From Melampsora larici-populina 98AG31 (Eukaryota > Basidiomycota > Pucciniomycetes > Pucciniales > Melampsoraceae), in assembly GCF_000204055.1 (NCBI RefSeq), contig NW_006768788.1, positions 447,115 to 511,114 of the forward strand: a stretch of 64,000 nt of DNA, read 5' to 3'. A program made the position numbers and the translations under genes. Each line of letters opens with the position of its first letter. The first letter of the stretch is position 1. Positions 1 to 14,617 of this stretch are shown here, in pieces. Under the pieces are notes generated by a model. That model had not been told where the DNA came from. It ran no database searches and was given only the letters and a program-made list of their open reading frames with translations.

Positions 1-2761
1 TCTAATACCATAGGAGTATGGCTTTATCAGAAACACCCTCTAATGCCATAGATGTATGGTTCTTTAGAAACAAAAACTCTATCAGACCATGATCATCATA
101 GATTTAGAGGGCTGAGAAAAGAGAACGATCGTTCACAAAAGTGAAGAACAGTAAGGGTGACAGAGGTTTATGAACACACATAGATCTTCAGGTTGAGGGT
201 AGAGGAGAGCAGCGGAAGAAGTCAGTGATGGTAGACTGCTGAGCAGTTAACAGCAATTTAGAACAGGCTTGTGCCAAATACTTCCCTAGTAAATTATCTA
301 ATGTATCAGCCATTGGACTATCATCAATCTCAAGGTATAGCATCAACTGGCTCATATGATCTAGTGCTTCCTTTGTTGTTGGTCTTACAATATCCAATAA
401 ATTGGAGGTCGGTTCCAAGTTAGCCTCTTCGATCTCGGCAGCAGCAATGAATGCAGCATCCTCTTGACTTTGATGAAAGATCTCTTCTGCTGTCCAAAGT
501 TTCCATTGATTGTGGAGCTTGTCTTGGGGGTTGATGATTTCCTCAATCGACATCTGGTTCATGCAAGATACAGCACCAATATCTTCAAGATGTTGTAAAT
601 TGGCTGCTAGAGCAACTTCAGCTTCTCCACCCATCCAATTGAGAGTAGTACCCAATGACACCAGTGCCCAATGAAGGTCTGCATGAAATAGAAACAAAAC
701 AAAAAGTTCAGTTGCTGAGAAGAGAGCGATAAGGATAGTAAAAAAGAAAATACGTGGTTTACCCTTTTTTATGAGAGCTGATGATCCCAGTATGAAGGCA
801 ACAGTGACGGATTGTTTGGCTGGTCACAGCTTTCCATGATTTGACAATGAGGCACATAGCGGTGAGTTGATCAATTTTGTAGACCTTGCTGGTGACTGTG
901 GTGCCAGTATTGAATAGCCTGATAGCTTGATTGAGATACCGATGTTTGTAGTTAGTTTTTGAACTCTTGATGATGCCAGCGTCAAGAGGATGAACATGTG
1001 GGGTAAGGTTAGGCAAGAAGAATTCCACTCAAACATGTGTTATACCTTCTTCAGGGATAGTATGACCAGCAAAGTTGTCTACCCAAAGTAAAGCTTTTTG
1101 GTTTTGTGAAGCAAAGGTGTTTTTGAGGTCTAAGAGGTACTGATGAAAGATGAAGTGATCCATCCAAGCCTTCTTGTTGTAGTAGTATATAAACCCGTGA
1201 TTGGCTCCACGTTGCGCCTCAAAACATTGTGGCTTTGCTGCATGACCGATGAAAAGAGGTTCAAGAGCCTCTGAACCGTCAGCATTGACTGTCAACACGA
1301 GTGTAAGTCGGGTTTTTTTGGACTTTAAACCATGTGCTGAGCCAGTTGATGAGCCTTGATCTGGTGGCATTCTACAAGAGAAAAATAGGAGCCAAAATGA
1401 GAGAGAAAATAGTGTTAGAACAAGACACACACACATAAAAAAGACCGGTTTTGTCCATATTGAATATGTCCTTTAAAGAAAAGTCTTGATTGATTTTGGA
1501 AACCCAAGCCACCTCAGCAGCAGCTCCTTTGCCATGTCAGACAGATGCTTGAAGACCGTGCCGTGGCTTGAATTGGCCTAGCCATCCATTAGATAACTTG
1601 AGCCAATCAGAACTAGAAACTTGATGAAGTCGGGCAAATTCTTTCCACTTCTCTGGAATAAAATCACTGTCAATAACAACACCAGCCAAGATTGCCTGAC
1701 TAACCCAATCACCTAAGTCCTTCTCAATTGCTGGATATGCAATCTCACGAGCACGCTTCATTGAGGGGTGATGATTGTCGCCTTGCTTGTGAATACTTCC
1801 TTCTGACTTCCCCCAAGCCAAGACAAGTGGTTGTGTCATTTGGAGATGGGGAAAGACTTTGCTGAAATGTTTTGCAGGGAGAGATTGATTTTTGCCGTGC
1901 AAGTGGTACCAGGTAAGAACAGTGATCTTCTCAGCAATTGTTGCTTGCACCTTTCCAGTAAGCCCACGGGATTTCACTGCAGCAAGAGCATCTTTTTTTT
2001 AGGTTGACCTTTCTTAACTTTAAGAACTGCTTGCTGAGAGACTGAGGTGGTGGTGGGATTCATTTCCAAGGAGGTTGATTCTGTTTCTTTTGATACGGAA
2101 GTAATTTGAGAGACTTGAAATGGATCAATTCCTAATGGAGTAATGAGATTTGCTGCCTTGTTGCCCACACCAACGACTTTCCAGATTGTCAAGAACATAT
2201 TCTTTGTGATCTCACTTGGAAGATCAGGATTCAGAGTAATAAGATGATTGAGAGTCATTGTCTTGTCAATACTGTTGCCTTCATTGTCAAGCCATGTTTC
2301 TTCTTCTTCAGTCAACTGTTCAACACATCTTTTATCTTCAAGACACTTGATTTTGGACTTTAATTCAGTGTTGATGAAGTCCAGGCCACGCTCAGCTAGA
2401 TCTAATGCAAACTCTTTGTAAAGCAGACAAAAGAAATCTCCAGATGTTTTCACGTTGGTGGTGGTTGAGGTGATCTACATGGTGTTCCCATGTCAAAGTA
2501 GATAGGGAGGCATGCTGAGCCCAGGAAATGTGGTAGAGCTTGAGACAGGGTCTCTCAAGATAGAAAATTTTTGTAACACTCTGTGGTAAAGTATGGGTCT
2601 AGCGGGGATAAAAACTACATTTTCCCACTATTTTGGTATGGGTTAAGGGGCTAGAGGGGTCAATCCAAATTTCGGCCTGCACCACAAATGTGGAAACCAT
2701 ACCCTATGGCTTTGAGGGGTTTATGGATTTAGCGAGTTATGGATTTGGAGAGTTTTGACTG
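1..2761 (-). mobile_element. Pogo/Fot1-type Tc1-mariner DNA transposon, left end outside the window
   Basis: The element runs on the minus strand. Its right end is visible: read from 2761 leftwards it begins CAGTCAAAACTCTCC and is followed outside by TA, the ends and target expected of pogo elements. Subterminal DNA holds short CCATA..TATGG motifs both here (about 2640-2720) and near the window start (about 8-60), so the left terminal repeat probably lies just beyond base 1. The body is a transposase relic (188-2453). The terminal sequence and TA are seen; family membership follows from the transposase; completeness of the left end is unknown. Confidence 0.75.
188..2453 (-). pseudogene. Pogo-like transposase (CENP-B HTH plus DDE), inactivated
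   Basis: In order on the minus strand: an N-terminal region of unknown fold (2453-1976); a psq/CENP-B type helix-turn-helix region (about 1990-1540) with the NGWLGQFKPRHG signature; a DDE catalytic part beginning NMDKTGLFY (about 1460-1435; families usually have NMDETGLFY), then LWVDNFAGH (about 1085-1060) and PHVHPLDAGIIKS (about 1000-960); and a C-terminal tail ending in TDFF (697-188). Likely introns are about 1432-1372 and about 765-688. Damage: a frame change near the A8 run (T8 at 1993-2000) and two in-frame TGA codons, one just after the HTH (about 1540) and one before PHVHPLDAG (1031-1029). It is therefore a relic. Catalysis of cut-and-paste transposition is family knowledge. Confidence 0.8.
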
Positions 2762-2869
2762 TAGATGCTTGGAAATCACACCTACATGGTTATTTTGAGA
2801 TGTAGGCGTCATTTTTGAGCGCCTACATCTCAAACAAAGGAGTGTAGGTGTAATTTTCAAGCACCTACA
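2760..2869. repeat. Foldback (MITE-like) inverted repeat
   Basis: Two arms of about 49 bp are near-perfect inverted copies. The left arm begins TGTAGATGCTTGGAAATCAC; the right arm, reverse complemented, begins TGTAGGTGCTTGAAAATTAC. Both arms end in GAGATGTAGGCG around a loop of about 11 bases. The left arm abuts the pogo-type right terminus, whose TA target lies at bases 3-4 of the arm. No coding potential. Superfamily not assigned. Confidence 0.7.
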
Positions 2870-3729
2870 TGTGTATGGTTTAGATATATGCCTTGTACAG
2901 GAAGGCTGTAGAGCACAAAAATGTAGAGAAGCATATTGCAATGAGGAATATAAGATTTATATTATGTGTATATTAATGATGATTGAAGATATCTAAGATC
3001 CAAGTCTCAACTATAGTACAAAAATAGGATTTTCTATCTGTGATTTTTTTCAAACCTCAATAACTTAGTCAGTTTACCTGATAAAGGTCAATAGACTATA
3101 TATTCTTAATCTGTGAATACAGGAGCAGGTGTGTACAGATTTACAATGTCATATGGTGAGATTGGAATTTTGGTGGTATGACAGGCAAATGACCCCCACA
3201 TATGTTGAAGTCATTTTGAAATCTTGGTAAAGTCCTGTTGAAGTCACTGTAGTCTCTGGCCTGCCAGTGACTAGTAGCTGGGGGCTGTGCAAAAGCTCTC
3301 ACAATCCCCCATTTGATGAGAAAAATTCAAAATGGGACTGATCTTCACTCTCTTAATCCTCATATCTATCAACAATCAATGATATTCATGAACTACAAAG
3401 GAGCTCTCAGTCCAAGAACATAAATCTCAATATACATATTAGATGGTGTGTATTACTTTGAAGAAAACAAGATTGCAAGAAAACAAGATAGAAAGTACAA
3501 CACAATTAAGAAATTAGAACATCCTTGGAAAAAGAAAGAAAAACCAAGCAGAAATTCCAATGAGTTCCTAGAAAAAAGTTTAAAATTCTATGTATATATC
3601 TTAATACAAGTTTTTAGCGGAAAAAAAGAAAAGTATCCTGATGATTCCTTCAAGTTGTAATATATGATTTTAAAAGGATTAATACACAAATCACAACTGA
3701 CCAATAAGTGAGGTACATATCTACAAGAA
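2870..3729. other. Intergenic, no gene seen
   Basis: AT-rich sequence between the transposon cluster and the 3' end of the ligase gene. A 70-codon frame at 3448-3660 is Lys/Asn-rich low complexity and I do not support it as a gene. No further repeats recognised. Confidence 0.6.
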
Positions 3730-6700
3730 TCAAAGCTGATTGATTGATTCCTTAGAATTCCAATCAAACAATTTATATGTTTTCCATTGATTTTGATTTC
3801 CATCTTTAAATTTTTCCAAAGCTTTAGCATCATAAACAACAAAATTCAAATTAGGATTTAAGATTTTTCTCCAAGTGATTTGTTTTCTAACACGTTCCAT
3901 GATTTCTTGATTAGGTTTTTGTACAAAGATATAATTAATTTTATTTAACTTAGGTTGAGATGAGTGAAGTTCAGAAGAGATCTCGGTTGACTTGATCAAG
4001 TCAGATATTGATTTATGACGAGTACCTGAGATACCATAATCATCATGATCGTCTACTAAGCACCATTGAACTTCTGAAGCTTCTAGCCAAGGTGGTTTTT
4101 CAGCTGGCACGGTTTTCGAGTTTGATGAGCCTATCTCAGGAACAATGACATCTTCTTTAAGACTATCTCTCCGCGGTGCTAGATCTTCGGAGGGAGAATT
4201 GTCCAACTTGGCGTTAGCAGCCATCACGGGTAACGTAGTCGTCACTTGTGGCAATGAAGAGGGGCATGAAACAGTCGATGTCGTGCATTCTGTTCGATGG
4301 ATTGCAGCTTGCGCATGAGAAGTAGTCGCGGCTTGATGTGGTGAAGCTAGAGGCCGCGAAAGATGTGATTTTGGGTATTTTGGGACACCGAAAGCAGTGG
4401 GCGTGGAGGATGCAGTGGGGACTTGTGGCAATGAAGTGGAGCCAGAAGGCTTGAATGCTGATCGATGGATAGCAGCCGGTGCTGGAGAGTTAGTCTTGGC
4501 TTCTTGTGGTGTAGAGGAAGGGCGCGGGCGATGTAGTGTGTGATACTTTGATAAATTGACAGCTGGAGGTACATATAGCTTCTTATTTTCTTGTGATGGA
4601 GTCGGAGTTGAAGTGCCCGAAACCGAAGCGGTCTCGTGTTCTGATAAATTTCCAAACTTTGGTGGTGACGGAGCAGTTACAGATGAGAGCTGATCTGCGT
4701 TGTTGACTGATTTTGACGCACTCTTTGGCAGTGTCGGAGAGAATGTGACCAGCCGCGGTTTCCGTAAATCCTTGTTAGGTGATACGCTGGTGAACCTTGA
4801 GCCTTTCATAGGTGATATTCGCGAAGCATCGGAGTTCTTCATAGGTGATATCCGCGGAGGATTCGAGTCCTTCGTAGGTGAGAGGCGCGTGGCATTGGAG
4901 TTCTTCATAGGTGATGTATGAGTGGGAATCGAGTGCTTCGTTGGTGACGTGCGCGTAGAATTCGAGTTTTTCTGTCCAGATCGCGTTGACGTGTATAGCT
5001 TAGGTGATACAACATCCTCGACATCATTCTGAATAGGCTGATACATAGTTCTTGTTCGCTCTGTAGAGCATTCTGTCAAACGACGTTTGCTCCTATGAGG
5101 ATCTTCTTCAGGGGAACTGTCCGGAAGAGACCTCTTAGAGCGAGTACGCCCAGCTAAAGGTGTATCGTTTTCCGAAGTCACTTGGTGTCGCTGTTCAGCA
5201 CTAGTCGACTGTATCGAGGTCGCGTCCAAAGAACGTCGCATGCGCTGGGTCCCATCCAAAGCCAGACTCTTAGTCACTAAGGGTCCAAAACGACTCGGGC
5301 GGGTTGTGGAAACATTTTTGAGTTGCCGTTCGGGTCTGTCGGGTGTAGCAAAGGTATCATCAACCTGCCCAGAGTCTGATTGGAGCCTAAACTTGACGGT
5401 TCGAGAGGACGAGGTACTATCTGTGTTCATCCTCTTCCTTGAAGGGATGGCAGCTGGGACCTCTCGCTCGACTTCTTTCCGTTTAGGCATGCGTGTTGGT
5501 GAAATACACTCAGGCGATGAAGTCATGGAGCGACTTGAGAAGGTACTGGCTTTGCGCGTAGGTGGTGTCGAACCCGTCTGAGCGAGTAGATTGTCCGGTG
5601 AAAGGGGTGCTGGTCGTCGATTAAGCGAGTGAGCTTTTGGAGATACTGGGCTGGTCACGGTGATCACGTCAGCAAGACACTCTGAAGTATCGGAAAACTC
5701 ATCCGATGTGTCGGAAAGCCAATCTGGTATGTATGCGTTGGTGGATGTGGTCGTTGAGACCTTCTTGTTGGACCGTTTTTTGTTACAAGTATCGTCATCC
5801 CGAGTCAATCTTTCTTTCCAAGCTTTGATTTCAGCTTCGTAAGCGGTATCAGGCCCCGTTGCAGATTCCTCGTTTTCCGCTTTCAAGACTTCTGGATCAG
5901 TAGCTCGACGCGCGATCTGATTGTGCTCACTAAGATCAATGGCAGTCTTCCAGTCCCGTTCGTTTGGATCGTGAGCTTTGATGACTCGAGGCCAGCGTAA
6001 TTCATAAGCCTGAGTGGGGATCAGTTTGATTTCACTAAATGAATATGAAGATGTAGCAAATCACATACATGCCATCTCGACCGTTTCGTAAAGCCAGAAC
6101 CCATCAATTCAAATACCATGGGCTTCTTGAATATGATGTCAGGAGCACTAAGACCCTGAGCCAACTCATACTCAAAAGGCAGAGTAGATGGCTTTCATAA
6201 AGGTAGGCATGCACGTAATCAACAAATTATCGACTTTGGCAAAAGGTGTAGGACAAACTCACTATGGCTGTATGTGGATAGCCACCTACTTGTTGTGCGT
6301 CTTGATTGAGTTTATCCAAATTCGCGCGAGTCAGTCCATACGACAGGACTTTGAAAACTATCTCAAACTCTGGCGTTGCGCCCTGTACAAGTATAAGGTG
6401 ATGGTCAGCATTATGCGTAAGATCTCAATTCACCAGTGTCGGGCGGACGTACTCTGCTTTCCACTTCCGATAGGTTTTTACACAGACCCACATACCAAGC
6501 AGTATATGTGGCAGTGGAGACTACAGTATACCCAGAGAGCGCAATCAGTTTCAGTTGTACGTAGTGAACATTCAAGATCGATTCACCTCTGAGTTCTCTA
6601 GCTCGATCTCGATCCCAGCCAGCTCCGAGGATTGCATAATCAGCTGTATCACCGTAGCCTTTGATATAATCTACAGACCAATAAAGAGAAACTTGTGCTG

Positions 6701-9191
6701 TGAGTAAATTGATGGCCATCGAGATATGTAGGGTGCATAAAAGATAGACATGTGCATACCTTTCTTTACTTTATACCACTGAAGACCTGGCTTATAGTCA
6801 TTGTAACAAGACTGGTCCGCTTTCAACATGAGACCCTCGTGTCTTTCAGCAATGAGTTTTGCATAATATTCTCGCAATGCGCTATGAGAAGCGGGATGAT
6901 TGACGTTGGTGAACTTTCTCCGCTCCACCAACATAGCGTAATTTGGGATGACTTGAACAGCACTTTCCAGTAATCTTTGACGTTCAGAGTACGGCGCTGG
7001 GCGTCCATGAAACCAATCAATTGATGATCGACTTCATGACATCAGATTTGTTTATGAAAAAACTCACAATTAATGACACTCTGGCCATTGATGTATAATA
7101 CGTCAAAGAAAACTACCGCCAAATGTCTCCGGTGACTGTCTGAGCTCTGTTGGGTATCCATCCCTTCAGATTCGTATCCACTTTCCTCATCACTACAAAA
7201 TTTAATCACTTTTCTAAAGAGGTAGACGAACCAGAAGAAAATTCAGTATCCAATCAATATTACATTTCCCCAAAGAATTTACTGAGTCGATTTGTGACCT
7301 TTAGACCGCGATGGCTTCCGCTTGAGTTCCGATATGCGCCAAAATTCGTCCACGTGTTGTTTGGTCAAATTCCACGCTACCATTTCTGCTTCAAAGATAC
7401 CTGACACTATCTTAGGCTTATTGCTCGGTCTCGGGTTTTGGTCGATCAGCTTGCATGATGTAATCAGAGAAAGCCCTAATGCCGCCCGGATAGGGCTGAT
7501 AGATAACAATGACACATGACGACTTGTTAGTTCATGATGTTCGGGCAATTCGAAGCATTGAAGTAAACTGAAAACTGACATGAGCGTATTGACTCTTTCT
7601 CCTGTGCTATCTCGGTGAGATTTGCTAAAGATTTGTATTTGTTCCTTCTCTGGTTTAGACATGTCGACGTGAATCTGCATTCTGGAAGATATATATCGGA
7701 GCATAAGTGGGATGTGATCTGGCAATTTGAAACTACAGAAAAAGTATACCTTTCACCATCTAACTTTACTTCGGCCCACACATCACCTTTCAACTTTGAA
7801 ATTGTGCTTGCAAGGCAAGTTCCAGATGCCTTGACAGCTTTAGGGATCTGTAATGAGGGAACTTTGAGTGAGAACAGAACATCGTATCTGTAGCTATCGA
7901 GTAGCGAAACAAGATCTTACATCAACGGGGACTCCAAGTTCGAGCTCTGAGAGCTTTTCGGCCATGCTATATGCAGCGTTCTTATCAGGAACCATATCCA
8001 AATCTTTCAAAAGAAAAGTCATTAAGTAACCAGCATCTGTATATACAAACTGACAAGAAAACCACTCGCACCTCTTGGAATTTGTTCGACCAAGTCTGCT
8101 GCCCGATCAAAGTCGGCCTTTGCACGATAGATCCGGGGCATTGCCCAATGCCATGCTTTCATCATAGACCACTGGTTAAGCTCATCATACGCCCTCGAAT
8201 TGTAATGGTTCAATGACTGATCGGTAGATGATCCAGGAACAGGGTAGAGCAGAGGTCTGAGATCCTTGAGTATAATCTGAGAGTTTACATCACAGATGGC
8301 TTCAGTTACTTGAATAATTTATAAGCTGATTAAGGGAAAGGTAACGTACCTGAGTCATGTAGGCCGCTTGACGAGGGGATAATGTGTCATATAAATCTTG
8401 TAGAATCAGACGAGCGTTTCGGGGTGGTTTTCGCGATTCACAATCTGAAGGGAATGAAGATATGGTCCATGAGAATTGTGAAATCTTCAAACTTGAGTTC
8501 AAAAATTACCTTTCAAATTGGACCACACAGACTTGGCCGCAAGTTCGTCTAATAGACGGTCAACGTCACTGAGACACAAGGAATAAGGTTCTTCACGGGT
8601 ATTAAACTTCACTCAGAAAAGACAAAAGGTAGATTAAAAACTGATCCAGATTGACATGTTGTTCCAGATTTAGAAAGAAAGACTAACTGTTTTTCGTAAG
8701 ATCTTGCCCACTTCTAATCCCAGACATCCATCTTTGCCTACATTGACACCATTTTGATTAACTGTGGTTTGATTCCATCGCAAGAGTCCTTCCGCCTGCT
8801 TTTGATTGGCCACTTTAAGAACATGCGCTAAGTGTTGCCCTAGCTTGGTTTCCTGTAAATTGTATCTGACCCGAATATTAGGATTTTTTGAAATGATTTA
8901 AACCCCGATTTGTATCTCAACATAAATCACGCACTTTCTTCTGATGTCTTTATCCGGGAACAGTAGGCGAAACAAGATAGCTCCAGTCCTAGGCGGAAGG
9001 GGCTGGAAGAGCCCTTCGATCCAACCCAGAAACTTGGGTACCGTTCCGTTACGAGGTTCATTAGATTTACGTCGGTTGGAGATTTCGCGTGGTTCGGCTG
9101 AAGCAACTAATTCAAAAAATTCCACAAGTATTGCAAATGGAACCTCTTCAAACTTGGTATCTTCAACCTCATCTTCAAGCTCTGAAGACAT
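3730..9191 (-). CDS. ATP-dependent DNA ligase (LIG4-like core, no BRCT recognised) with long Ser/Thr/Pro-rich C-terminus
   Basis: Seals nicks in DNA by lysine adenylation (family knowledge); a nuclear repair or replication role is inferred. The ATG at 9191 opens an acidic start followed by an N-terminal domain with LLFPDKDIRRK. After several introns comes the nucleotidyltransferase core: motif I EVKLDGER (about 7772-7750, catalytic Lys), IFSKSHRDSTGERV (about 7635-7590), FFDVLYINGQSV (about 7110-7070), EGLMLKADQ (about 6840-6815) and LQWYKVKKG (about 6790-6760). An OB-fold part follows: DYIKGYGDTADYAILGAGW (about 6670-6620), then PFEYELAQG and LRWPRVIKAHD (about 6180-5970). From about 5900 one open frame of some 720 codons is low complexity, with six 11-residue SPxK repeats, ending in a basic segment at the TGA at 3730. 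Roughly 1,500 residues in all, far longer than classical ligases. Intron borders upstream are approximate. The family call is firm; which paralogue it is, is not. Confidence 0.85.
4774..4971 (-). repeat. Six tandem 33-bp units encoding SPxK repeats in the ligase tail
   Basis: On the minus strand the units translate as an 11-residue pattern, K-x-S-(5 residues)-S-P-(M/T/N), repeated six times without gaps, each followed by the K that starts the next unit. Every unit therefore contains S-P-x-K, the minimal full CDK phosphorylation consensus. Repetition at both DNA and protein level is seen directly; phosphorylation is inference. Confidence 0.85.
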
Positions 9192-10346
9192 CGTAGGGAC
9201 AAGGTAAGGCTTTGATTGGTAACGGCTAGAAAGTGTATGAGTGGTTTGATAGATTTTCGATGTGTTTGCGTTTTATTCTAGAAGAGAGTGAGCCCTGGGT
9301 ATTGACGAGGAACTGAATATCTATTCGAGGTTATCCTATTCCGGTGATTCCGAATTTCCGACGAGGGTGAGCTTAAAGTGGCAATTCCAAGAGGTTCGTG
9401 TACATAGATAGTTTGAGGCTGGTCTTGATAAGTCGATAGGAGCTGCCTTCAACTTTCGAAACTTCATCAAATTCTAAATCCAGCCTACAACAAAATAGAC
9501 TTATCACGTGACTTGGATTGGTGGTGGACCGTGTCATGCACGCTCCTGAATCTCAGTTCTTCTGTTGATCCTACATTTTTCTGCGCTTCAGCTTCATAGT
9601 CCTGCCAAATTCAAACCTCATCCAAATTCATCGCCCGGGCAATAAATTTGAATGGTTCTATCTGGTTGCATGATTCAAAGCGGTTAAAAATCACGAGAGG
9701 CGCGGGAGGAAGTTGAATAAGTTTACAAAATTCCTCACTGGCTGGAGTCTGTCGTCCTTTCTTTAAAGACTATCATCTGCACAAATCGAGATCAATAATT
9801 GAAGATCGGACGATCCACAATCACTGTGGATGTCGCAACAACACATCACCTTTTAGAGGCCACCTCAAAGATTATGGAAAGCTGATGGCAAGTGATAACG
9901 AGTGTTGAAGTTCACGAGCGGGATTCAGGAAAAAATGAAATAAAAATTAAACCTACCTGATTTATTAGTAATGCGCAACGATAGACATTCTTTCTTATCA
10001 AAAGGTTGGTTTGAAATGTTTACATATCCAGATATATATCGATTTAAATACAAGTATTCACCAAAAAAAAATTAAAAAAACACACAAACACACACAAACA
10101 AATATGTAAAATGAATTCTCATGTACACAATACAATCTAAATTCATTTTAAATATTTTTGTATGTCATGAAAGAAAGAAAAAAAATCATTTATCAAGAAA
10201 ATCAAAACAAAAAAATCAATTTTAAGTTTTCTTCTGACAAAAATTAGATTAAGTTTTATCTATATAAATTTTTTGATGGGTTTGGTTTTGGGGAAAAGAG
10301 GTTGAGCATTGTTAATCAAGAAAAGAATGCCTTTTCAAGAGGAGGT
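9192..10346. promoter_or_regulatory. Intergenic: ligase promoter side and DAHP synthase 3' side
   Basis: The ligase start (9191, minus) faces right and the DAHP synthase stop (10347, minus) lies to the right, so this stretch should hold the ligase promoter and the DAHP synthase 3' UTR. An A/CA-rich low-complexity run (about 10065-10110) lies in the second half. No discrete motif that I can defend. Confidence 0.5.
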
Positions 10347-11959
<1,613 letters not shown>

Positions 11960-13470
11960 CTTGAATTTAAAAATATATATTGTAACAAAGTGAATAAAAG
12001 TGAATATAAAAGTGAATAGAATAAAAATTGAAGGATGGATGGTGGACAAACTTACAAACGATCAAAGGAGAATGAGTCTTTATAATTTGTCGTTTCCTGT
12101 AGCCTGGCTCAGCACTCTGGAGTCTGGTCTATAATCGAGCCGATGGAACTTGACTACATACGGTCCGCAGCCTAGGGTGTATCAGATGCCTAGTCCAGCC
12201 TAGTCTTGTTGAGCTTTACCTTGTTGCACATTTTCAACTTGGACCATCAACACGGCATCACGCAGTCAAGTCCAAGATGCCAAGATATCATCAATTCACA
12301 GTCAAATCCAAGCTGCCAAGATATGGCTTTCAACAACTTTTCATCTGGGATCGAGACTACAAAATTAAACACTTCTATCATATGCTAACAAGAAATCAAA
12401 AAAAATTCAAACCCCTATTTCATCTTCAATCAACACGATTTTATAAAAAAAAAATCAGAAAATTAAATCACATTTCCTGAATTACACAGAGAGATGATGA
12501 AAAAAAATCGAATTTTACAAAATGCTCAAGTATTTGCTTCAACATTTCACATCAAGGTTTGTGTGAACCATATTCAGTTGAGACCAGCACATCGGATTTG
12601 TTAAGAACAGCAGTGAAAAAGTAGCATATAAGCATTGTATGTACATTGTGGGCTATTCAAACTCGTTTGGTCCTGCAAGATGTTCAGATTAACGTTTTCG
12701 AATAACAGAAAAATCAAACGTCTGTTTGATATCAAACCAAGCAAAAAAAAATGAGCAGAAAAAAGGCAAGATCTCATCAAGTTTAGAATTTTTGTTTATA
12801 GCATGCTAAGCTAAATACGAACGCGTTTGTTGAAGGGTTTAGTTAAGCTTGATAACGCGCCTCACTTTTGATGATCTCACTTGAGATCTTCCCTAAGATA
12901 TTTGTTTGGTCTTTGCAGATTGATGGAATAACATCAGTAATCATATGTACCCCCTCCTTCGAGATCATCGTCTCATCAGGATAGACTATGCTTGAAATCC
13001 TTCCATCAGCTATAAAACAGGATACTGAAGTTTTGGGATGCGTTGTCTAATACGATTCATCATCAACATCCCAACAGAAGTTTTCCCCGTGACTTTGATA
13101 CTTTCCCCCATTTTTCTGCCTGCAAGAACGAGTGGAGTGAGTGTTCCAAGTGGACTAAAGGATTGTAAATAGGGTCACAAAATATACAGTTTGTAGATCT
13201 AAATCTTCACCGGGGTCCGGCGCATACTAATACTATGCAGTCGATCTTGTGTGGGGCGAGGTGTGTATGGTGGTATTTTCGAGCTTTTTTTTCCTTTCCG
13301 GTACCCTTCCCGTTCCTATGTACGCACTTTGAGGGTGGTTAAAAAAGTTTGCCCGCTCGGTTCTTAATCTTTGTTTTTTTTAGCGAATGAGTAGAAGTAT
13401 TCCTCTAAAAAGTTTTTTTTTTTTTCGTAGTCTTAGTTTTCTGATTTTTTGAACCTTAACAAAATCAATC
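11960..13470. promoter_or_regulatory. Intergenic between divergent DAHP synthase and methyltransferase genes
   Basis: About 1.5 kb separating two genes transcribed away from each other, so both promoters should lie here. A T-rich stretch with several T runs (about 13285-13425) precedes the methyltransferase ATG. No further gene recognised; small open frames at 12206-12480 are AT-rich and unconvincing. Confidence 0.5.
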
Positions 13471-14617
13471 ATGGCTTCTACTTTTGCTGATCAATCTTAT
13501 TCTATAGAAGCATATGATACATATCGACCCAGGTATCCTCAACAAATGTATGAGACTATCATGAAATATCATCAAGGTGAAAAGGAAGTAGCACTAGATT
13601 TAGGATGTGGTACGGTCAGTGATGTTTTCTTTCTTTCATTTTGGGACAAGAAGTCTTACAGGAGTCTGCATGATATACGGTCTCAAACCATTAGAAGAAC
13701 AAAAATTCTAACTAACATGATACGGGGTTTGTTGATTTCAATAGGGAATAGTCACTACAGATTTACTTCGTTTGGGTGAATTCAAGAAAGTGATTGGAAT
13801 TGACCCTTCAGAACCGATGATTGATTATGCAAAGGAATCTAGAAAAGATCTTGGACTTGAGTTTCGTGTAGGTCGAGCTGAGGAACTTGATTGGGCCGAA
13901 ACAGCTTCAGTAGATATGTTGGTTGCGGGAACAGCAGGTATATATATTGCATTCAATCGCAGCATCTCTTCGACTTAAAAAGCTAACAAAATGTTGTATT
14001 GTCATTCCTTTAGCACATTGGTTCTCTTCTGATTGGTGGGATGGAGCTGCTCGAGTCCTCAAACCTGGAGGAACTATTGCTGTGTTTGTCTATGGAGGAA
14101 TGTGGCCCGGTGAGTCAACCAAAAGACTCTTGTTGAATATCGTGTTAGATTACATGAGTCTATTACTGATACCTAAAAAAACGAGTCAACTTCAGATCCA
14201 CATCACCCAAAAGCCAATGAACTTCGAGATGCTATGTTTTCATTTGAACAACAGTTAGGAAATTGGTCACCTGGAAATACAGTATCACATAATATGTATG
14301 ATGATTTACCATTACCAAGCAAACCTAATGAATTCACCGATTTAGAAAGAATTCAATGGAATCGAGATGGAAAAGGAGAAAGATTAATGATGTTTGATAA
14401 ATTATCTATACCAACTTGGAGAAATAGAGCTTATACATTTGGAGTAGCACATAGATGGAAAATTCAAAATCCAATGAAATTCGGTACACTTGAAGATCCT
14501 ATCGAAAGAACAGTTGAAAAGATTAAAGCATTAACTTTTATAAATGATGAACTTACTGAATTTGTTTGTGGTCATTCTCTTTCTTTAATCTTACTTCGTC
14601 GTCATCAAACTTCATGA
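13471..14617 (+). CDS. SAM-dependent class I methyltransferase (trans-aconitate methyltransferase/TMT1-like)
   Basis: Transfers a methyl group from S-adenosylmethionine to a small molecule (family inference; substrate unknown). The ATG at 13471 opens MASTFADQSYSIEAYDTYRP, the usual start of these cytosolic enzymes. Motif I (LDLGCGTGIVT) is split by an intron (about 13613-13743). The acidic strand end VIGIDPSEPMIDYA binds the SAM ribose, followed by VGRAEELDW and, across a second intron (about 13937-14011), AHWFSSDWWDGAARVLKPGG. A third intron (about 14111-14195) precedes a C-terminal exon with ERIQWNRDGKGERLMMF and LTEFVCGHSLSLILLRRHQ. Splicing at these three sites keeps one frame of about 300 residues, normal for the family. 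No targeting sequence seen. Confidence 0.88.

Noticed and set aside
3448..3660. 70-codon plus-strand gene downstream of the ligase
   Set aside because: Lys/Asn low-complexity composition typical of AT-rich intergenic DNA.
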